Shown here: positions 1 through 4,752 of the stretch, piece after piece | Layout of the letters: each line of letters starts with the position of its first letter | How positions within the stretch are numbered: the first letter of the stretch is position 1 | Origin: SCUN01 sp964355365 | GTDB lineage: Bacteria > Acidobacteriota > Vicinamibacteria > Vicinamibacterales > SCN-69-37 | Length of the DNA stretch: 12,021 nt | Reading direction: 5' to 3' | Assembly: GCA_964355365.1 (NCBI GenBank) | Contig: CAYHEX010000105.1 | Span: 1 to 12,021 of the forward strand | Position numbers and translations under genes: made by a program | Notes under the pieces: model-generated | The model's database searches: none | What the model saw: the letters and a program-made list of their open reading frames with translations, nothing else | Told to the model about the DNA's origin: nothing

Positions 1-1
1 G

Positions 2-508
2 ATCGAGAACCGCATCATCGAAGCGAAGAGCCGCGGCATCTACGAGGCGCCGGGCATGGCATTGCTGTTCATCGGCTACGAGCGGCTGGTCACCGGCATC
101 CACAATGAAGACACGATCGAGCAGTACCGCGACAACGGCCGTCGCCTCGGCAAACTGCTGTATCACGGCCGCTGGTTCGATCCGCAGTCGATGATGCTCC
201 GCGAAACCGCGCAGCGCTGGGTCGCGCGCGCGATCACCGGCGAAGTGACGGTGCAACTCCGCCGCGGCAACGACTACTCGATCATGAACACGGAAAGTCC
301 GAACCTCACCTACAAGCCCGAGCGCTTGACGATGGAAAAGGGCGAGGGCGCGTTCACGCCGCAGGACCGCATCGGGCAGTTGACGATGCGCAACCTCGAC
401 ATCACCGACACGCGCGAGAAGCTCATGATCTACACGAAGACGGGGCTCATCGCCCCGTCCTCGGGTTCAGCGGTACCGCAACTGGAAGAAGGCAAGAAAC
501 ACTCGTAG
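2..508 (+). CDS. argG: Argininosuccinate synthase, C-terminal part (partial)
   Basis: Argininosuccinate synthase joins citrulline and aspartate with ATP in the cytoplasm, the penultimate step of arginine synthesis. The window opens inside the gene; the frame is open from base 2 and stops at TAG 506-508, giving the last 168 residues. The match to the long E. coli-type ArgG is very close: I recognise IENRIIEAKSRGIYEAPGMA at the very start, then GIHNEDTIEQY, LLYHGRWFD, RRGNDYS, NLTYKPERLTMEKG and DRIGQLTMRNLDITDTREKL. This is the C-terminal oligomerisation and substrate-binding region; the ATP-binding N-terminus lies outside the window. The first in-frame ATG (56) is an internal methionine, not the start. 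The stop codon is embedded in a hairpin that should terminate transcription. The next gene is convergent. Confidence 0.97.
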   Translation: MENRIIEAKSRGIYEAPGMALLFIGYERLVTGIHNEDTIEQYRDNGRRLGKLLYHGRWFDPQSMMLRETAQRWVARAITGEVTVQLRRGNDYSIMNTESPNLTYKPERLTMEKGEGAFTPQDRIGQLTMRNLDITDTREKLMIYTKTGLIAPSSGSAVPQLEEGKKHS

Positions 509-538
509 CCGGGGACCTTCAGGTCCCCGGCCTGTTTT
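508..538 (+). terminator. Intrinsic terminator of argG
   Basis: There is a perfect 11-bp inverted repeat, 508-518 pairing with 521-531, with a TC (in practice TTCA) loop. It is followed by the T-rich stretch TGTTTT at 533-538. The stem begins on the last base of the argG TAG stop codon. Its core is the reverse complement of the palindrome core in the repeats immediately downstream. Confidence 0.8.
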
Positions 539-642
539 CGTGGACCTGAAGGTCCACGACTACGAGTGACGAACATTTCGTGGACCTGAAGGTCCACGAC
601 TACGACTGACGACCATTTCGTGGACCTGAAGGTCCACGACTA
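538..642. repeat. Three palindromic hairpin repeats, 40-bp period
   Basis: Three copies of a palindrome (10-bp stem, GA centre) lie at 538-559, 578-599 and 618-639. Each stem pairs TCGTGGACCT with AGGTCCACGA. Starts are exactly 40 bp apart, and the linkers of the first two units (tacgagtgacgaacat and tacgactgacgaccat) differ at only two positions, so this is a short tandem array. Read on the minus strand, each unit starts TAG-TCG; the last copy supplies the TAG stop codon (642-640) of the SPFH gene. The argG terminator next to it is a diverged inverted member in which stem changes are compensated on the other arm. The units probably act as 3'-end hairpins or REP-like elements. I do not recognise a named family. 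Confidence 0.85.
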
Positions 643-1560
643 CTTGATGGTCCCCGTCGCCGGGAACGTGCCGGTGATCGGCACGCCCATCGGGCCGGAC
701 GGGATGTAGACCACCGTGTGGTTCGGTGAGTTCACCATCAGCTTCTGCGCTTCGATGGCCTCGTGCTGGATGTACATCGCATTCAACTGTCCGCGAATGA
801 TCTGCATCGCATTCGCGATGCCCTGCGCCTGCACTTCCCGCTTCGTGCGTTCCTTGCGCTCGATCTCGATCTCGGTGTCTTTACGCTGCAGTTCCTGCGT
901 GGCCGCAAGCTTGAGCGAGACGGCATCTGACACCGCGGCCGGGTACTGCACGTTGCCGACCACCACGTTGCTGATGATGAACGGCGAATCGGCGGCGTAG
1001 GCCCGGATCCGCGCGAGGACCGCGTCGCCAATCGGGATCAGCGCTTCCTTGACGTCGAGGCCGTTGCGTCGTTGCACTTCGTCGCGCGCGAACGTGCGCA
1101 GCGGTTCGCGCACGAAGTTCGAGTAGGCCACTTTCACGATGGCGTCAGGATCCTTCTCGACGACGTCGTTGCTGACGGTGGTGCTGAAGCGATCCATGAA
1201 CACCGGGACCTTGGCGGCGTCGATCCGCCACACGGTGTGCACGCGGAACGCGATCTTCAGGTTGTCGTGACTGAGCACCGTGTCGTCGCCGCTGAAGTCC
1301 TCGGCATACGTGTAAGGCGTGACGCTCACGTTGGTGACGTGCAGCAACCACGTGCGGCCGGTCGACACGGGGCCGCGTTGCACCCCATAGAAGCGGCCCT
1401 GGCCGAAGACGGCGCTCTTGGTGAGGTAACCGACGTAGCCGGCCGGCGTGACGGGATTGGACGATCCCAGCAGCCAGATGCCCGCAGCGAGCAACAGCAG
1501 AGTGATGCCCAGGACAATGATTTTCAGACGTAGAGAGGCAGAGGTTCGCAGAACGAACAC
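640..1560 (-). CDS. SPFH/Band 7 (prohibitin-like) membrane protein
   Basis: The product is a 306-aa SPFH-domain protein with one N-terminal membrane anchor (about residues 13-32, IIVLGITLLLLAAGIWLL). A Band 7 domain (about 35-210) follows, then a charged helical or coiled-coil segment (about 212-275, rich in Q, E, K and R) and a short tail with VVYIPSG, typical of the family. SPFH proteins form large ring- or cage-like oligomers at membranes and scaffold proteases or other partners; the specific partner here is unknown. I chose GTG at 1560 because GGAG (1570-1567) lies 6 bases upstream and the membrane anchor follows at once. The longer reading frame to 1707 would translate through the riboswitch and gives an implausible Arg/Ser-rich leader. 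The gene has its own c-di-AMP riboswitch leader. It ends in a hairpin repeat and is convergent with argG. Confidence 0.9.
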   Translation of the reverse strand: MFVLRTSASLRLKIIVLGITLLLLAAGIWLLGSSNPVTPAGYVGYLTKSAVFGQGRFYGVQRGPVSTGRTWLLHVTNVSVTPYTYAEDFSGDDTVLSHDNLKIAFRVHTVWRIDAAKVPVFMDRFSTTVSNDVVEKDPDAIVKVAYSNFVREPLRTFARDEVQRRNGLDVKEALIPIGDAVLARIRAYAADSPFIISNVVVGNVQYPAAVSDAVSLKLAATQELQRKDTEIEIERKERTKREVQAQGIANAMQIIRGQLNAMYIQHEAIEAQKLMVNSPNHTVVYIPSGPMGVPITGTFPATGTIK

Positions 1561-1573
1561 GGAGTGCTCCAAT
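1561..1573 (-). promoter_or_regulatory. Shine-Dalgarno site and riboswitch expression platform
   Basis: Read on the minus strand, bases 1573-1567 are AUUGGAG and include the GGAG ribosome binding site of the SPFH gene. They are perfectly complementary over 7 bases to CUCCAAU (1611-1605) in the loop of hairpin P6 of the upstream riboswitch. The site also lies only 4 bases beyond the P1 closing stem. From memory, the ydaO consensus model includes a pseudoknot between this part of the aptamer and the 3' tail. Ligand-stabilised pairing would hide the binding site, so I infer translational OFF control. No terminator hairpin with a U-tract is visible, which also favours translational control. Confidence 0.65.
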
Positions 1574-1727
1574 TCGCCGACGGGGTTAGCTGACGGGCTC
1601 GAGGATTGGAGTCCTCTACTCACCGCAGCACCAGAACGACACGTTCCGGCGCTTCGGTGGGATTCGCCCCTGGTGCGTCTATCGCACCCTTGGGTCCCCC
1701 GGGACACGTTGCCGTGTCTTAGGCGTT
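1574..1727 (-). ncRNA. Cyclic di-AMP riboswitch (ydaO-yuaA class)
   Basis: On the minus strand the leader of the SPFH gene carries the conserved blocks of the ydaO-yuaA aptamer in order. They are CGCCUAA (1725-1719), GGGGGACCCAA (1700-1690), GGGGCGAAUCCC (1670-1659) and CCCGUCAGCUAACCCC (1597-1582), then GGCG closing P1 (1578-1575). The second and fourth blocks match the B. subtilis ydaO leader almost base for base as I recall it. Helices form well: P1 CGCC/GGCG, P2 GACAC/GUGUC with loop GGCAAC, P3 GGUGCG/CGCACC, a long CACCG...CGGUG hairpin, and P6 GAGGA/UCCUC at 1616-1601. The class binds two c-di-AMP molecules and usually turns genes off when ligand is abundant. It lies directly 5' of the SPFH start. 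Confidence 0.93.
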
Positions 1728-1733
1728 GATTTG

Positions 1734-1762
1734 ATGCAAGACCTCGCCGACCCGGCCGTCAA
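1734..1762 (-). promoter_or_regulatory. Candidate promoter for the riboswitch-SPFH transcript
   Basis: On the minus strand TTGACG (1762-1757) and TTGCAT (1739-1734) are separated by 17 bases. Transcription would then start about 1727, exactly where the riboswitch aptamer begins. The -35 box is good, but the -10 box matches only three of six consensus positions. The spacing and the fit with the aptamer 5' end are the main support. Confidence 0.4.
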
Positions 1763-1783
1763 CTGACGGGAGCCGAGAGGGTG

Positions 1784-3010
1784 TCAACGGGATGCCAGCG
1801 CCTGCATCGCCGCGGTGAACGCGCGACGTCCCGTGGCCGGATCGTAGACGATGACCGGCATCAACCGGCCGCGGATGCGATGCGGATTCGTGCGCGCGTA
1901 GTCCATGAGCGTGGTCGCCAGCGCCAGGCGCTTCTCCGGCGGCGCCGCCTGCGGTGCAGACGTGGCGCGGCTCGAGAGCAGGTCGTTCAGCGTCACGGGC
2001 CACGGTTCTCCCCAGAGCATCGCATCGACCACGGCGCCCTTGAGCACGTTGTGCGAGAAGTTGAAGAAGAACGCGAGCGGCGAGTAGCCGGCGTCGGCCG
2101 GACGATACGTCTCGAACGCGGCGAGCAGTTCCTGGCGATGCCGATCGAAACGCGCCGCGACGTCCGCCTCGCCCATGAAGAGCGGCGCATCGGCGGTGAG
2201 TCCGCCCAGGAGGGCCTCGATGATGGCCGCCCGGTCGACGCCAGTCGTCGGCGCATCGAGTTCGCCGAGCAGCGTCAGCAGCGCGTAGCGCAGCCAGGGG
2301 TAGTCCGCCACGTTGTCGTCGCGCATGAGCGACGGATTCCTGGCGTAGGTCGCCTCGTAGCCAAAACGCAGATGGCAGCCCATGCTGCCGGCGTGGCCGA
2401 GCGCAATGCGGACCTGATGCTCGCGACTGAGCGTGCGCACGCGGTCGAGGAGCAGGTCGAAACCGCGCTCGTCTTTCTCGTAGTGGCACGTGGCGATCAG
2501 AATCAGCGTCTCGGCGTCATCCGCAAATCGGTGCCCGCTGCCCTGCGGCCCCTGCAGCGCGGCCAGCAGCGCGCCCAGGCGATCGAGGTTCGCGTTCGCA
2601 TCGCCGTCGTCCCAGATGCGCAGCGACATCAGCGACAGCACGTGGAGGAAGTAGTAGTCGAGCAGGATCGCCAGCACGCGGTGATCGGTGGCGTCGTTGC
2701 GACGGAGGTCGGCGATGTAGCTGAGGACGTCGATCGGGATCGACGTGGCGTTGACCCGGTCGGACACGCCGTCCCAGTCGTGCAGGGCGTGGAAGCCCTC
2801 GGCCCGGGACTGGCCGTCGTACCGGTCGATGAGCTTGGCGAAGCGAATCACGCCCTGACTCGTCGAAAACACGTGCCGGCTGATGCCCTCAGCGAGGGCG
2901 GCCAGGGCGTCGGGCATGCGGGGCGCCCGGGCCGCGGCGGCCACAATCTCGGCCCGTGCGGGCCCACGGAGCACCGGCGCCATCAACTCGCAGATATTGG
3001 CGAAAACCAT
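1784..3010 (-). CDS. Hypothetical soluble, mainly helical protein
   Basis: I do not recognise this 408-aa protein. The start chosen is ATG at 3010 (MVFANICELMAPVLRG); the frame stays open upstream to 3175, but that extension is low-complexity and unconvincing. No clear Shine-Dalgarno sequence precedes the ATG. A TACACT (3028-3023) about 12 bases upstream could be a -10 box giving a nearly leaderless mRNA. There is no signal peptide or membrane segment. The sequence looks largely helical, with the notable stretches DHRVLAILLDYYFLHVLSLM, FADDAETLILIATCHYEKDE and SPLAFFFNFSHNVLKGAVVD. Residue composition clearly favours this strand over the long opposite frame (1781-3064), which is a GC-rich shadow. 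It lies just upstream of the riboswitch-controlled SPFH gene on the same strand, with 57 bases between its stop and the aptamer. Whether they share a function is unknown. Confidence 0.8.
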   Translation of the reverse strand: MVFANICELMAPVLRGPARAEIVAAAARAPRMPDALAALAEGISRHVFSTSQGVIRFAKLIDRYDGQSRAEGFHALHDWDGVSDRVNATSIPIDVLSYIADLRRNDATDHRVLAILLDYYFLHVLSLMSLRIWDDGDANANLDRLGALLAALQGPQGSGHRFADDAETLILIATCHYEKDERGFDLLLDRVRTLSREHQVRIALGHAGSMGCHLRFGYEATYARNPSLMRDDNVADYPWLRYALLTLLGELDAPTTGVDRAAIIEALLGGLTADAPLFMGEADVAARFDRHRQELLAAFETYRPADAGYSPLAFFFNFSHNVLKGAVVDAMLWGEPWPVTLNDLLSSRATSAPQAAPPEKRLALATTLMDYARTNPHRIRGRLMPVIVYDPATGRRAFTAAMQALASR

Positions 3011-3201
3011 ACGGTCGCCCGTAGTGTATCGGGACCGGGGCTCGGCGGGGGTGTATGCTGGTAGCGTCAGTCCAGAACTGAGCCCGACAGCGTCCGCTTG
3101 ACCCTCATGTGGGTGCGCGCCGACCGGCCCAACTTTGGCCGGAGTGTTGCACGCGATCAATTCCGATCGTCGCAACGGTCCGATCCTTCGGTAGGGGCCT
3201 T
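3011..3201 (+). other. Intergenic region with a hairpin-rich leader
   Basis: This is the divergent space between the unknown minus-strand gene and the small ORF/rpoZ unit. Read on the plus strand it holds several plausible hairpins. They include CCGGCC/GGCCGG (around 3124-3142), GCGATC pairing with GATCGTCGC (around 3152-3172), and GGTCC/GGGCC (around 3177-3200). The last overlaps the GGGG that precedes the ATG at 3202. It could be a 5' regulatory leader. I could not match it to a known riboswitch class and see no convincing plus-strand promoter. Confidence 0.35.
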
Positions 3202-3358
3202 ATGTCGCTCAATCGCTTGCACGTCATGTTGATTGGTGGCTTGTGTGCCGCCGGTCATCGCGCTGATGGTGTTTCGCGGCGCGCCCGATCGTTCCACTGT
3301 TGAACTCATCTACGACGCCGAGCACGCCACGGCGAAGACATCAGAGAAAAGGTCTTAA
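3202..3358 (+). pseudogene. Small membrane-protein-like ORF with a frameshift
   Basis: An ORF starts at ATG 3202 behind GTAGGGG (MSLNRLHVMLIGG...), but in that frame it soon becomes Arg-rich and stops at 3301-3303. In the next frame the sequence from about 3233 reads ACVPPVIALMVFRGAPDRST and continues to TAA 3356-3358. Joined by a one-base shift between about 3233 and 3247, the two halves give a protein of about 51 aa. It has one continuous hydrophobic segment followed by a charged tail. The TAA overlaps the rpoZ ATG as TAATG, typical of translational coupling, which suggests the downstream frame is real. It could be a decayed gene, a sequencing error, or two unrelated short ORFs. I recognise no family. 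Confidence 0.35.
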
Positions 3359-3576
3359 TGATCACGTTGCCGGAAGATGCCAATTCGTTCGAGTTTGCCC
3401 GCGTCGCGTCACTCCGTGCCGCGCAGTTGATGCTGGGCTGCACGGCGCGCGTTGAGCGCGCCAGCAAGCACACCGTCACCGCTCAGCGCGAAGTGGCGGA
3501 CGGCAAGGTCAGCCGCATCCCGCTCGTCGTCGGATCGGTTGACGACATCAAGCAGGGGCACCGCATTCGCAAGTAG
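3358..3576 (+). CDS. rpoZ: DNA-directed RNA polymerase omega subunit
   Basis: A 72-aa protein with the omega-subunit signature: an N-terminal FEFARVASLRAAQLMLGC (residues 12-29) followed by VTAQREVADGKV (residues 40-51), equivalent to the family's RARQL and ALREIAEGKI blocks. Omega binds the beta' subunit and helps RNA polymerase assemble and fold. The length is normal for a short omega. The start ATG 3358 is preceded by AAAAGG with 5 bases of spacing. It overlaps the TAA of the preceding small ORF as TAATG. A terminator hairpin follows at 3610-3637. The usual neighbour guanylate kinase (gmk) is not in the window. The family is short and variable, so some doubt remains. Confidence 0.85.
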   Translation: MITLPEDANSFEFARVASLRAAQLMLGCTARVERASKHTVTAQREVADGKVSRIPLVVGSVDDIKQGHRIRK

Positions 3577-3606
3577 CTCCGTCCCACGGAGTCATGGATC
3601 TACCTG

Positions 3607-3637
3607 AAGGCCCTCTGGCGTTTCGTCAGAGGGCTTT
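3607..3637 (+). terminator. Intrinsic terminator after rpoZ
   Basis: GCCCTCTG (3610-3617) pairs perfectly with CAGAGGGC (3627-3634), and the stem extends inward through G-T, C-G and G-C pairs to a TTT loop. A short T run (3635-3637) follows on the plus strand and AA precedes the stem, so it may also work weakly on the other strand. Confidence 0.75.
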
Positions 3638-3708
3638 CACCATTCACTACCAAGAGAGTCGCGCCCACCGAGCCATACGCTGCTTCCATGTTCGATTCGG
3701 AGGTTGCG

Positions 3709-4255
3709 ATGAGCACATTGTCGTGGGTCGTTCTATCCATCATCTGCACGGTCGGTGGACTACTTTTCGGCGTAGCGGTCGGCCTGTTTCTGGCCAATCC
3801 CGCGCGCGAGCGAGCACACTACCGGCAGGCGCATCAGAACGCGCACCCGACGCCCCGCGCCATCGCTGCGCTGAGGCGGGCGCCGCGCGGGGTATTTCGT
3901 GTGGCCATGATCCTGTGGATCGCCGTGTTTGTCGGCTCGGGGCCGCCCCTTCGCGCTGAAGGCCGACTGCCCGCATGGGCCACCGCCGCACTGGTCTCCG
4001 GCCAGACCGCCGACGCGATCTCCACCTGCGCCGGAATCCGTACCGGTAAAGCGATCGAGGGCAACGCGCTCTTGCCGAGCAGTTGCGCGGGCATCAGCAC
4101 CGTGAAAGGCGTCGTCACCGTGGCGATGCTGTGGTCGGGCGTGCGTCTGGCCAAGAAGCAACCGAAGGCCGCGGCCGTCATGCTCACGATTGCCCGGCGC
4201 CATCGGCTGGGCCGCCATGGCCCACAATATGGCAATGCTCAGGAAGCTGAGGTAG
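3709..4255 (+). pseudogene. Small membrane/periplasmic protein, frameshifted near its 3' end
   Basis: ATG 3709 has a strong GGAGG (3699-3703) five bases upstream. The product begins with a membrane segment (SWVVLSIICTVGGLLFGVAV), then a basic stretch. A second hydrophobic or signal-like segment (MILWIAVFVGS) follows, then a domain with SGQTADAISTC and GKAIEGNALLP, which resembles small uncharacterised DUF5658-like proteins. After ATT GCC (4189-4194) the frame loses sense. Skipping one C in the CCC run (4193-4195) gives GAIGWAAMAHNMAMLRKLR and TAG at 4253-4255, a natural ending. I infer a one-base insertion, either a real mutation or a sequence error. An alternative is two genes, the second starting at GTG 3901 or ATG 3907 with its own signal peptide. 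The restored 3' end overlaps the convergent GNAT gene by 17 bases. Confidence 0.6.
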
Positions 4256-4745
4256 TTCGGGCGAGCGTCGTCAGCGCATCGCCCGTGAGGCGCTGCACGG
4301 TCCAATCGCTCATGGGCACCGCATCGATCGCGCGGTACAACGTCAGCGCCGATGCGTTCCAGTCGAGCACGGACCACTCCATGCGCCCACAGCCGCGATC
4401 CACGGCGATCGTTGCGAGCGCCGACAACAGGCGTCGGCCGATCCCGAGCCTGCGCTGCGACGGCGTGACGTAGAGATCTTCGAGATACAGCCCGGGCTTC
4501 ACCAGGAACGTCGAGAAGCTGAAGAAGTAGAGCGCGTAGCCCACTGGCTCGTCGCCCATGTAGGCCATCACAACGTGGGCGACCGGGTTCGGCCCGAACA
4601 GCTCGGTGTCCAGCCGCGCCTCAGTCGCTTCCACCTCGTGCGCGAGATGCTCGAACTCGGCCAGTTCATAGATGAACCGCAGAATGTGCGGCACGTCCGC
4701 AGGCGTGGCGGGGGCGAGCCGGATCGGCAGAGCGGCATCGGTCAC
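4239..4745 (-). CDS. GNAT N-acetyltransferase, spermidine/thialysine (SSAT)-like
   Basis: A 168-aa single-domain acetyl-CoA-dependent N-acetyltransferase. Visible landmarks are the N-terminal IRLAPATPADVPHILRFIYE, the beta4 strand with YLEDLYVTPSQRRLGIGRRL and RGCGRMEWSVLDWNASALTL. The Y137 in LYR is the usual general acid. The acetyl-CoA pyrophosphate loop R/Q-x-x-G-x-G is RRLGIG, residues 98-103. The FSTFLVKPGLYLEDLYV block and WSVLDWN are typical of diamine acetyltransferase-like (SSAT) proteins; the true substrate cannot be read from the sequence. I chose GTG at 4745 because the domain begins directly after it and it lies 7 bases beyond the formate dehydrogenase stop. The longer frame to 4982 is out-of-frame overlap. 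No clear Shine-Dalgarno sequence is present, so coupled translation is likely. It is the last gene of the formate dehydrogenase operon. Confidence 0.9.
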   Translation of the reverse strand: MTDAALPIRLAPATPADVPHILRFIYELAEFEHLAHEVEATEARLDTELFGPNPVAHVVMAYMGDEPVGYALYFFSFSTFLVKPGLYLEDLYVTPSQRRLGIGRRLLSALATIAVDRGCGRMEWSVLDWNASALTLYRAIDAVPMSDWTVQRLTGDALTTLARTTSAS

Positions 4746-4752
4746 GATGTCG

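Noticed and set aside
538..642. CRISPR-like array
   Set aside because: There are only three palindromes, and the linkers between them are almost identical rather than unique spacers, so it is a short tandem repeat.
1590..1670. tRNA-like anticodon arm (GAGGACUCCAAUCCUC) on the minus strand
   Set aside because: There is no acceptor stem or T-arm in the right places. The hairpin is explained as P6 of the c-di-AMP riboswitch.
1561..1707. N-terminal extension of the SPFH protein to the ATG at 1707
   Set aside because: The extension overlaps the riboswitch and encodes an Arg/Ser-rich leader. GTG 1560 has a ribosome binding site and starts directly before the membrane anchor.
1781..3064. 427-codon open frame on the plus strand
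   Set aside because: It has Arg/Gln/Val-rich low-complexity composition. The opposite strand has a balanced, protein-like sequence.
3145..3201. c-di-GMP (GEMM) riboswitch
   Set aside because: GTCGCAAC and GGTAG are faintly reminiscent of GEMM, but the conserved GGCAAACC block and tetraloop-receptor arrangement are missing.
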